From: Candidatus Omnitrophota bacterium | Lineage (GTDB): Bacteria; Omnitrophota; Gorgyraeia; Gygaellales; Profunditerraquicolaceae | Assembly: GCA_028714595.1 (NCBI GenBank) | Contig: JAQTMD010000090.1 | Coordinates: 1 to 6,436, forward strand | DNA length: 6,436 nucleotides | Reading direction: 5' to 3' | Part shown: one piece after another, positions 1-5,251 of the stretch | How positions within the stretch are numbered: position 1 is the first letter of the stretch | Layout: each line of letters starts with the position of its first letter | The notes under the pieces: model-generated | Seen by the model: the letters and a program-made list of their open reading frames with translations, nothing else | Told to the model about the DNA's origin: nothing | Database searches by the model: none | Position numbers and translations under genes: made by a program

Positions 1-1503
1 AAACCAAAGGTCGCGCTCGCCGCGCCTTATGCGGTTGAGGTAGCCGATAAACGCACCATAGAGCTGCGGAGGAAAATCTGTGTTGCGCGCTTTTATTTCC
101 TGTATCTCCCTGGCGATGATGACCCGGCCGATCTTCTGAGTTTCGGGGCTGCCAAAATCCTCCAGCCACTCCTGGAAGGTCAGCACGGCGTTCAATTTAC
201 AGAAACAGCCTTCTTTACCGCTGCGCAGCATGGTCATGATGGTGTCGCCGGTGCGGCCGCAGCGGTATCCTGCGGTGCAGAAACTGGTGATGTAGCCCAT
301 GGCAGCGAGTTCCCGGATGACCTCATCCAGGGAACGCGTATCTCCCAGGATGAACTGCTGCCGTTTGCCCTCCTGTTCATCGTAGTGGTCGCTGTAGGCG
401 CCGATGCCGATGCGTGAAGAGGCATCGCGCTGCGTGCACATCGGGATGACCCGGCGGATCATTTCCGGCCGCTCTCTGCAGGTGACGATCAGGCCGGCAT
501 AGGGAATAGAGAGCCGCAGGACCGCTATCAATTTCCTGAAATCCTCATCGTTGACCCCGTGGCCGGTATTCTGGCAGAACGGGGTGTTGGCCGCAGGCTC
601 GATGCGCGGGACAGAGACGGTATGCGGCCCCACGCCAAAATGTTTTTCCAGGTCATGCGCGTGCGCGACCATGCCGAGGACCTCAAAACGCCAGTCATAC
701 AGGCCGAACAACGCGCCGATAGCCACGTCATCGACGCCTGCATCCATCGCCCGGTGCAGGGCATACAGGCGCCAGCGGTAATTACCTTTTATGGTCCGGG
801 CCGGGTGCATGCGCGCATAGATACCATGGTGATAGGTCTCCTGAAAGACCTGGAACGTTCCGATGCCCGCCTTCTTGACTGCGCGCAGATCCTCTACACT
901 CATGGGAGCGGCATTGACGTTCACCCGTCGGATCGCGCCGATCCCGCTGCGCACCTTTACCTTCACGCCGTAGATCCGGCTCATACTCTCACAGATATAC
1001 TCGGCTGCCGTCGACGGATGCTCTCCGCAGACCAGGATCAGCCGTTTATGGCCGAGTTTCCCGGCCAGGACTTCGGTCTCCCGCCTTATCTCTTCCATGC
1101 CCAGCCTCCTGCGCTTGATGACCTCGTTTTCCGTCCTGAACCCGCAGTAGGCGCAGTTGTTCACGCATAGATCCGAAACATACAAAGGCGCGAACGTCAC
1201 AATACGGTTGTCATAGACCTTCTTTTTTATCGAAGCTGCCGCATCAAAAATCTCCTGCCACAGCGTTTTGTCTTTTACGCGCATAAGCGCCGCAGCTTCT
1301 TCGAGTGAAAGCGCCCGGATTGCGCGCGCCTTCTGGATGATGGCGCGCACCTCTGCCGCGTCAGGAACGCTTCTCTCTTCGGTCAGCTGCGTCAGGCGCG
1401 CATCATCGATAAAATCGTTCCCGCCGTCGAGATACGTATCGATCTCATCCTGTCTGACCACTTCTTGCGTCCACTTTTTTGTTTCGGTTGCCAGGTTCTG
1501 CAT
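1..1503 (-). CDS. hydG: [FeFe]-hydrogenase H-cluster maturase HydG (radical SAM), 3' end at window edge
   Basis: HydG cleaves tyrosine to make the CO and cyanide ligands of the H-cluster. The frame is open for 501 codons from ATG 1503 to the left edge. The last visible residues, RRGERDLWF, resemble the usual HydG C-terminus, so the stop is probably only a few bases outside. The radical SAM CX3CX2C motif is C113-VNN-C117-AY-C120. Other HydG blocks are GAIRRVNVN, AGIGTFQVFQETYHHGIY and GVGPHTVSVPRIEPA. The C-terminal auxiliary-cluster region is unusual. Canonical HydG has CTACYREGRTGD; here it reads CTAGYRCGRTGD, so the second cysteine is Gly412 and a cysteine appears at 415. The third cysteine aligns with C435, and C433 is an extra one. 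The start sits 10 nt after the stop of the upstream regulator, with GAGAGG as ribosome site. I am sure of the family, less sure that activity is standard. Confidence 0.93.
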   Translation of the reverse strand, partial: MQNLATETKKWTQEVVRQDEIDTYLDGGNDFIDDARLTQLTEERSVPDAAEVRAIIQKARAIRALSLEEAAALMRVKDKTLWQEIFDAAASIKKKVYDNRIVTFAPLYVSDLCVNNCAYCGFRTENEVIKRRRLGMEEIRRETEVLAGKLGHKRLILVCGEHPSTAAEYICESMSRIYGVKVKVRSGIGAIRRVNVNAAPMSVEDLRAVKKAGIGTFQVFQETYHHGIYARMHPARTIKGNYRWRLYALHRAMDAGVDDVAIGALFGLYDWRFEVLGMVAHAHDLEKHFGVGPHTVSVPRIEPAANTPFCQNTGHGVNDEDFRKLIAVLRLSIPYAGLIVTCRERPEMIRRVIPMCTQRDASSRIGIGAYSDHYDEQEGKRQQFILGDTRSLDEVIRELAAMGYITSFCTAGYRCGRTGDTIMTMLRSGKEGCFCKLNAVLTFQEWLEDFGSPETQKIGRVIIAREIQEIKARNTDFPPQLYGAFIGYLNRIRRGERDLWF

Positions 1504-1513
1504 GACATCCTCT

Positions 1514-1762
1514 CTAGAGCTTTGCCAGAGTGGTCTTGACCGTGACTTCCTTGAACATGCCGAGTTTCCCGGTGAGTGCGCCGATCTCGTCATTGGTGCC
1601 GTCCACGATAAGCGTGATGACATTCACGCCCCGCACCTCGTAGGGAAATCCCATGCGCGCCACGATGATGTCGCCGAACTGCGTGAATATCTCGTTGACC
1701 TTCGGTGCCGCCTCTTCCCGTTTCTTGACGATGACCACCACTGCCCCGATATGCTTTTCCAT
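1514..1762 (-). CDS. TM1266-family iron-only hydrogenase system regulator
   Basis: This 82-residue protein starts MEKHIGAVVVIVKKREEAAPKVNEI and contains a GVNVITLIVDGTNDEIGALTGKLG block. That matches the small ACT-like family annotated as iron-only hydrogenase system regulator (TM1266 type), which is usually encoded beside hydE, hydF or hydG. The family resembles the C-terminal domain of NikR but has no DNA-binding part, so its mechanism is not settled. It is the first gene of the maturation transcript. GGAGGG (1766-1771) lies 3 nt before the ATG and directly follows the U-tract of an intrinsic-terminator hairpin. Expression of this gene and hydG should therefore depend on readthrough of the leader. 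The stop TAG overlaps the ribosome-site region of hydG, which suggests coupled translation. Confidence 0.88.
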   Translation of the reverse strand: MEKHIGAVVVIVKKREEAAPKVNEIFTQFGDIIVARMGFPYEVRGVNVITLIVDGTNDEIGALTGKLGMFKEVTVKTTLAKL

Positions 1763-1771
1763 GCGCCCTCC

Positions 1772-1808
1772 AAAAATAAAAAACCTATCCTGCAGTTAAA
1801 GGATAGGT
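1772..1808 (-). terminator. Intrinsic terminator inside the hydG-operon leader
   Basis: The transcript forms a perfect 9-bp stem ACCUAUCCU/AGGAUAGGU (1808-1800 with 1791-1783) around an 8-nt loop, followed by U-rich sequence interrupted by one A (1782-1772). It lies upstream of the first gene, between promoter and ribosome site, so it is an attenuator and not an end-of-operon terminator. Confidence 0.82.
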
Positions 1809-1864
1809 CGTTTGATACGCCTTTCCCTTGGTCTCAGAGCCTCTAGCTCCTTAACCGCAGGTAC
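1772..1864 (-). promoter_or_regulatory. Attenuator or riboswitch-like leader of the hydG operon
   Basis: The leader runs from the predicted transcript start (about 1864) to the end of the U-tract. Two pairings exclude each other. One is a terminator hairpin (1783-1808). The other is a 13-bp helix between 1861-1849 (CCUGCGGUUAAGG) and 1802-1789 (CCUUUAACUGCAGG), with two G-U pairs and one unpaired base left over. The second arm uses bases from both terminator stems and the whole loop. Between the arms lie a small GAGC/GCUC hairpin (1849-1846 with 1840-1837, loop UAGAG) and a purine-rich stretch. I could not match it to a known riboswitch class. The sensor could be an RNA ligand site or an RNA-binding protein. 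Confidence 0.7.
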
Positions 1865-1870
1865 ACTTCT

Positions 1871-1898
1871 ATTATAGCATCTCTTCGGCCGTTTTCAA
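1871..1898 (-). promoter_or_regulatory. Sigma70-type promoter of the hydG operon
   Basis: On the minus strand, TTGAAA (1898-1893) is followed after 16 nt by a perfect TATAAT (1876-1871). The -10 box is extended by an upstream TG (TGCTATAAT). Transcription should begin near 1864. This separates the maturation genes from the hydrogenase operon ending at 1950, although readthrough from that operon is also possible. Confidence 0.78.
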
Positions 1899-1949
1899 GA
1901 TGAATTTCCCGCCGACAGAGCCGTTTCCGCGCGCCGGCATGCGCCGCGT

Positions 1950-2450
1950 TTATGCCGTGAAGGACTCCCGGCCTTTCCCGTGAAGATTAAATATCGTTTC
2001 GGCCGTTTTTCTGGCCTGCGCCCCGATGATGGAAGACGTTAGACACAACTGCACGAAGTGATTCTGCCCCCAGCATACCTTTTCAAGGATGACATTGCCT
2101 TCAGGCCCGTTCCAAAACCGCTCGGCTTCACGCTCCTTCCCATCGGCTTCTCCCATCACCGCGTGCAGAAACTCGGCGACAGAAGCGAATGTCCGGTCCG
2201 CGTCTTTGACGTCAGCAAATATCGACTGCACCGCGATCCGGTAGATGGTGTCTTTTGTCGAACCGATAAACACCTTCCAAAGCACATTTGCGAAAAAAAA
2301 GCCATGCCCCTGGAAGATCCTTTCATCCCTGAACAACCTTATCCCCCCGGAAGCCTCGAATAACCGGTACTCTTCAGGATCCCATTCCCTGAGATCATAT
2401 ACTTCCTGTACCGGCATATTCAAATAATAGTCGCCGATCCTTTTCAACAT
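1950..2450 (-). CDS. Hypothetical protein, last gene of the hydrogenase operon
   Basis: I do not recognise this 166-residue protein. It starts MLKRIGDYYLNMPVQEVYDL, has no signal peptide or clear membrane span, and carries only two cysteines (C126 and C132), so a metal-ribbon role is unlikely. The middle is rich in aromatic and hydrophobic residues (FQGHGFFFANVLWKVFIG, then YRIAVQSIFADV), with predicted beta character. The C-terminal third looks helical, including SSIIGAQARKTAETIFNLHG. The ATG lies 3 nt after the stop of the preceding gene and lacks a strong ribosome site (GGAAG is about 16 nt away), so translation is probably coupled. Its position as the sixth tightly packed gene suggests co-expression with the hydrogenase but does not prove a role in it. 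Confidence 0.72.
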   Translation of the reverse strand: MLKRIGDYYLNMPVQEVYDLREWDPEEYRLFEASGGIRLFRDERIFQGHGFFFANVLWKVFIGSTKDTIYRIAVQSIFADVKDADRTFASVAEFLHAVMGEADGKEREAERFWNGPEGNVILEKVCWGQNHFVQLCLTSSIIGAQARKTAETIFNLHGKGRESFTA

Positions 2451-2453
2451 ATG

Positions 2454-2723
2454 TTATTGGCCGTCTTCCGTCTCGACGGAATCGATGCGGAACGTCTCGC
2501 CGTTCTTCAACTCCTGCCCTTCGATGATCAAACGGGCTCTCCCGATATCCGCCAGGGCTGCTATCTCCTTGAAGGCGCTGCGCAACTGGCTGGGCGTCAC
2601 GCGGTTTGAAAAGCCCAACTGCAACCTGACGACAATCCTCCCGTTCAAGACGTCCGGACTGAACCGGAGCATCAGGTAGACCGCAATCTGGGCGGCTAAT
2701 TTAAGATCCGGCCTCTCCAACAC
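2454..2723 (-). CDS. Hypothetical small protein (start uncertain)
   Basis: I do not recognise this protein. The chosen GTG start at 2723 gives 89 residues and a 23-nt overlap with the end of the zinc-ribbon gene. An ATG at 2861 in the same frame would give 135 residues, but the extra part is Ser/Arg-rich, looks like a frame shadow of the neighbour, and would overlap it by 161 nt. Visible features are RPDLKLAAQIAVYLMLRF, a basic strand-like segment GRIVVRLQLGF, and a helix-like block TPSQLRSAFKEIAALADIG, followed by an acidic end (VETEDGQ). It has no cysteines and no signal peptide. The ribosome site before GTG is weak (AAGAGA), consistent with coupling to the upstream gene. The reading frame is likely real because it ends 3 nt before the next start. 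Confidence 0.62.
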   Translation of the reverse strand: MLERPDLKLAAQIAVYLMLRFSPDVLNGRIVVRLQLGFSNRVTPSQLRSAFKEIAALADIGRARLIIEGQELKNGETFRIDSVETEDGQ

Positions 2724-2985
2724 TTTGCGTTCTCTTTTTTGAACGGCTTTTTTCTCCCGCCTCGATTTTCTTGGTTGCGGGAATATCGGTGATGATCGAC
2801 TTGAACTGATATATCTCGCCGCACTTGCATACCGACTCGAATTTCGGCAAAGACATTTCATGGCCGAGGAATTTGACCCTCAGGCGTCCGCCGCACTTCT
2901 CGCAGTAAAAGTTCAGGTATTCACCGACAAGCCCGACGATAACCCTTTTGATCCCTTTCTGCTTCAGGAAATTGTCCTCGCACAT
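2701..2985 (-). CDS. Small zinc-ribbon protein
   Basis: This 94-residue protein has a CXXC pair at C28 and C31 (YCEKCGGR) and a CXC pair at C53 and C55 (VCKCGE), the layout of a single zinc ribbon. The N-terminal 20 residues (KRVIVGLVGEYLNF) look like a beta strand and helix and not a signal peptide. The C-terminus is basic and probably disordered (EKSRSKKRTQS). AGAGAGG lies 3 nt before the ATG, a good ribosome site. It begins 16 nt after the membrane zinc-ribbon gene. The ribbon could bind nucleic acid, a protein partner or a metal; the sequence does not decide. An in-frame A-AAA-AAG heptamer occurs near the end. Confidence 0.78.
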   Translation of the reverse strand: MCEDNFLKQKGIKRVIVGLVGEYLNFYCEKCGGRLRVKFLGHEMSLPKFESVCKCGEIYQFKSIITDIPATKKIEAGEKSRSKKRTQSVGEAGS

Positions 2986-3001
2986 AGTCCTCTCTCTTCC
3001 G

Positions 3002-3361
3002 CTACCTGCTCTTCCCCCGTATTCTATACCCCTGCGCCCTCAGCGCGTCGGTTTTCGCCTTGGAACAGTCCATACAGAGAAAAACCGGGCGCGCATCCCT
3101 GCGGTCATAATTCGCGGCCCTTACCAGCCGCCACAAACTCTCTTCCCTGCCGCAGCGGTCGCACCTGCCCTTGTCCTTGAACTGCCATACCTCGACCGCG
3201 TAACTGGTGAAAATGAATCTATCGACCCAGAAAAATATCGCCCCGCCGATGAGATTTGCCGCGACGGTCGACCATATCCCTGCGCCCAGGTTTCTCACCA
3301 CCACCCAGAGTATGGGCGTGCTTAATTGCCAGCGGAACAGATACAACAAAAATCGCTTCAC
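3002..3361 (-). CDS. Small membrane protein with cytoplasmic zinc ribbon
   Basis: This 119-residue protein starts at GTG 3361. A purine-rich GCGGGGGGAAA site lies upstream, and the previous stop is 14 nt away. The N-terminal half is hydrophobic with two likely membrane segments (about residues 11-27 and 32-51, the second NLIGGAIFFWVDRFIF). The C-terminal half carries two CXXC pairs, C67/C70 (CDRC) and C96/C99 (CMDC), spaced like a treble-clef or ribbon zinc site, and a basic tail. I have seen RWQLSTP...NLIGG.IFFWVDRFIF as a recurring small membrane protein of unknown function in uncultured bacteria; that is from memory. The location suggests co-expression with the hydrogenase, perhaps as membrane anchor or assembly factor, but neither is shown. 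Confidence 0.82.
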   Translation of the reverse strand: MKRFLLYLFRWQLSTPILWVVVRNLGAGIWSTVAANLIGGAIFFWVDRFIFTSYAVEVWQFKDKGRCDRCGREESLWRLVRAANYDRRDARPVFLCMDCSKAKTDALRAQGYRIRGKSR

Positions 3362-3375
3362 CCGGTTTCCCCCCG

Positions 3376-3705
3376 CTACCTGTCAACCTTTACCCCGACC
3401 GCCTTCAGCTGCTCGATGGCTTTGCTGCGCGAGACATACTCGGTGTGCAGCAGATGTTCGGACCGCTCCGAAAGCGGGTGCTCCAGGTATACCTTGTAAA
3501 TCTGCTTGACCAGCGGGTTGTCCTGGGATTTACGGCGCGGCATTTCGGCGTCGTGCTTATAGACCTGCGCCAGCCGGCGGCTGAAGAAATCCTGCGTCTT
3601 GGCCCATGCCTCTCCGGCGAAATCGAGGCCGACCATGCACGCCGCCACGGCCGTTGAACCGGCTTTCAGGAACTGCCTGCGCGTCATCAAGAATGCTCTT
3701 TTCAT
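3376..3705 (-). CDS. hydB: Periplasmic [FeFe] hydrogenase small subunit with Tat signal
   Basis: This 109-residue protein opens with a twin-arginine signal, TRRQFLKAG at residues 8-16, followed by a hydrophobic stretch and an AWA site near residue 35, so cleavage there is likely. The mature part carries the iron-hydrogenase small-subunit signature MPRRKSQDNPLVKQIYKVYLEHPL and SEHLLHTEYVSRSK. In two-subunit enzymes such as Desulfovibrio HydAB, this chain wraps the catalytic subunit and its Tat signal exports the folded complex. The start follows the large-subunit stop by 12 nt, with an excellent AAGGAGGA site. An alternative start at Met7 would keep the Tat motif intact. Confidence 0.93.
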   Translation of the reverse strand: MKRAFLMTRRQFLKAGSTAVAACMVGLDFAGEAWAKTQDFFSRRLAQVYKHDAEMPRRKSQDNPLVKQIYKVYLEHPLSERSEHLLHTEYVSRSKAIEQLKAVGVKVDR

Positions 3706-3717
3706 TTTAATCCTCCT

Positions 3718-4989
3718 TTATGCCCTGCGAGGGGATGACGGAATGCCCAGGCGGATGCACAGCTTCCGCAGGAACGGCGCATCGGCAAAGCGGGTACCCG
3801 GCTCCAGCGGCTGGCCGCCGCCGTTGACGCAGCCGGTCGGGCAGGTCATCACCTCGATGAAATGGTAGGGGCTCTTGCCGGCGCTAACCTCATCCATGAC
3901 CTTTCGGGCATTGTCCAGGCCGCTGACCACGCAGACCTTGACCTCCAGGCCGGCCAGGTTCACCGCTGCGGCCTTGATTCCCTTTTCCCCGCGCACCGGG
4001 TGGAAATCGACGTTGACCAGATGAGCGCGGGTGACCTCCTCGTAGGCGAACCTCAGCGCAGCCTCCATCACGCCGCCGGAAGCGGCAAAGATGGTGGCGG
4101 CGCCGGTCGAATCGCCCAGCACCGGATGCGGCTCTTCGTCGGGCAGGTCGTTGAAGCTGATCCCCGCCTGCTTTATCATATACGCCAGCTCGCGGGTGTT
4201 GATGGTAGCGTCGATGTCCCGGAAGCCGCTGTCGTTCATCTCCGGGCGCAGGCCTTCGAATTTCTTGGCGATGCAGGGCATGATCGAGACCGTGTAAATC
4301 TTATTGGGATCCCTGCCGGTCTTCTGCGCGCCGTAGGTCTTGGCCAGGGCGCCGAGCATGCCGATCGGCGATTTGCAGCTTGACAGGTTCTGGAGCAGGT
4401 CGGGATAGAACGTTTCCACGAACTTGACCCACCCCGGGCAGCACGAGGTAAACTGCGGCAGTGGCCGTTTCATCGCGCCGGTAACGCGGGCCAGCAGCTC
4501 CGAGCCCTCTTCAAGTATAGTCAAATCAGCGGTAAACTGGTTGTCCCAGACATACTCGAACCCCAGCCTGCGCAGCGCCGCCCACATCCTGCCCTCAACG
4601 CACTCGCCGGGCAGGGAACCAAACGGCTCTCCCAGGGCGTAGCGGACGGCCGGGGCTACCATGGCGACGCAGATGCGGTCAGGATCTTTCAGGGCAGCGG
4701 CTAACTCTTTTATATAGGAAACTTCCTCGCCGATGGCGCCGAACGGGCAATGCACCAGGCACTGACCGCAGTTGACGCAGACCGCCGGGTCCACGATCCG
4801 CCGCTTGCCGGAGTCTGTTTTCCGGACCGCCTTGGTTCCGCAAAACTGCTCGCACGTACCGCATTCCTGACACTTCGCTTCGTCGACTTGCACGAAGAAT
4901 GTTTTGTCGTACATGGCGGGCTCCGGCACCGCCAACGCACACCGCACACCCTCCGCCTCGACCGTTTCCCGCAGCCCCTGTTCAGGCAT
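3718..4989 (-). CDS. hydA: [FeFe] hydrogenase large (catalytic) subunit, dimeric periplasmic type
   Basis: The 423-residue length and sequence closely match the Desulfovibrio periplasmic HydA. Two [4Fe-4S] ferredoxin sites come first (C40, C43, C46, C50 and C71, C74, C77, C81). The three H-cluster motifs follow: L1 TSCCPGW at 181-187, L2 MPCIAKKFE at 237-245, and L3 EVMTCPTGCVNGGGQP at 379-394. The four cluster ligands C184, C239, C383 and C387 and the proton-relay cysteine C183 are present. L3 has Thr385 where Gly (or Ala) is usual. The protein ends about 30 residues after L3 and has no small-subunit domain, which the next gene supplies. It has no export signal, so it should leave the cell with its Tat partner. 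GGAGGAG lies 2 nt before the ATG. Confidence 0.95.
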   Translation of the reverse strand: MPEQGLRETVEAEGVRCALAVPEPAMYDKTFFVQVDEAKCQECGTCEQFCGTKAVRKTDSGKRRIVDPAVCVNCGQCLVHCPFGAIGEEVSYIKELAAALKDPDRICVAMVAPAVRYALGEPFGSLPGECVEGRMWAALRRLGFEYVWDNQFTADLTILEEGSELLARVTGAMKRPLPQFTSCCPGWVKFVETFYPDLLQNLSSCKSPIGMLGALAKTYGAQKTGRDPNKIYTVSIMPCIAKKFEGLRPEMNDSGFRDIDATINTRELAYMIKQAGISFNDLPDEEPHPVLGDSTGAATIFAASGGVMEAALRFAYEEVTRAHLVNVDFHPVRGEKGIKAAAVNLAGLEVKVCVVSGLDNARKVMDEVSAGKSPYHFIEVMTCPTGCVNGGGQPLEPGTRFADAPFLRKLCIRLGIPSSPRRA

Positions 4990-4991
4990 CG

Positions 4992-5103
4992 CTCCTCCGT
5001 TGTGATGTTACGAAATTAGAAATCGTGCTACTATAAGATAAAAAAGAAAGGGCGCTTCTGCCCTTCGGACGCCTCTATGTGCTACGATTATCAAATTCGT
5101 GTT
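4992..5103 (-). promoter_or_regulatory. Structured leader of the hydAB operon
   Basis: The predicted leader is about 110 nt long. Two 17-nt arms (5100-5084 and 5026-5010) can form a helix with 14 of 17 pairs, counting one G-U. This encloses a terminator-like hairpin and two direct copies of GUAGCAC (5085-5079 and 5031-5025). The ribosome site GGAGGAG (4992-4998) lies outside the helix. If the internal hairpin stops transcription, the 3' arm is never made, so the arrangement could act as a switch. The sequence blocks UAGAGGC and AAGGG also occur in the hydG leader. I do not recognise a known RNA class. Confidence 0.5.
5040..5066 (-). terminator. Terminator-like hairpin within the hydAB leader
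   Basis: The transcript forms AAGGGC/GCCCUU (5065-5060 with 5053-5048), extendable by one G-U pair, with a 6-nt loop. It is followed by UC and then six U residues (5045-5040). The stem is short but GC-rich at its core. It lies between promoter and hydA, so it would act as an attenuator. Confidence 0.6.
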
Positions 5104-5109
5104 ATCATA

Positions 5110-5138
5110 ATATTACACTCATAAGAAGAACATGTCAA
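5110..5138 (-). promoter_or_regulatory. Sigma70-type promoter of the hydAB operon
   Basis: On the minus strand, a perfect TTGACA (5138-5133) is followed after exactly 17 nt by TAATAT (5115-5110), four of six matches to the -10 consensus. Transcription should start near 5103. Two direct TTATCA blocks in the given strand (5088-5093 and 5102-5107, 14 nt apart) overlap the start region and could be a repressor site, but I cannot name one. Confidence 0.75.
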
Positions 5139-5185
5139 GAAGAATATTGTCGGTTTTGGCGGGGGATAACCCTTCGTGCTTCGAG

Positions 5186-5251
5186 AAACGCCGAGAGGTT
5201 GTGAGCGTGCATTAAAAAATTTTCAGCACGCGGGCAAACCCCGAGGCGTTT
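5186..5251. repeat. Long imperfect hairpin just after the superoxide dismutase gene
   Basis: Three nested inverted arms form one 66-nt structure: AAACGCC/GGCGTTT (5186-5192 with 5245-5251), GGTT/AACC near 5197-5200 and 5237-5240, and GCGTGC/GCACGC (5205-5210 with 5226-5231) around an A/T-rich loop. It touches the sod stop codon. It has no U-tract after it on the minus strand, so it is a weak candidate for a classical terminator. It may protect the 3' end of the mRNA or be a dispersed element. Confidence 0.5.

Noticed and set aside
559..1170. Long open frame on the plus strand (203 codons)
   Set aside because: It lies antisense to hydG, has no ribosome site and shows no family signature; it is a GC-driven shadow.
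1268..1846. Plus-strand open frame of 192 codons
   Set aside because: It runs antisense through hydG, the regulator and the leader hairpin; its composition follows the opposite strand.
1772..1864. Leader as a T-box, TPP, lysine or SAM-I riboswitch
   Set aside because: There is no AGGGUGG T-box and too little length for one. CUGAGA and UAGAGG words occur, but the rest of the TPP and lysine cores is missing, and the SAM-I core is absent.
2730..2765. A-AAA-AAG slippery heptamer in frame near the end of the zinc-ribbon gene, a possible programmed frameshift into the next gene
   Set aside because: A -1 slip leads to a frame that ends at TAG about a dozen codons later, whereas the next gene is in the +1 frame. 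Ordinary overlap and coupling explain the layout better.
2724..2861. Longer 135-residue version of the 2454-2723 gene
   Set aside because: The extra N-terminus is Ser/Arg-rich, overlaps the zinc-ribbon coding region by 161 nt in another frame and has no good ribosome site.
3862..4383. Plus-strand open frame of 173 codons opposite hydA
   Set aside because: The minus strand carries an unmistakable hydrogenase with all motifs; this is its shadow.
5186..5251. Integron attC recombination site
   Set aside because: The arms lack the RYYYAAC and GTTRRRY core pair, and no integrase or cassette array is present.
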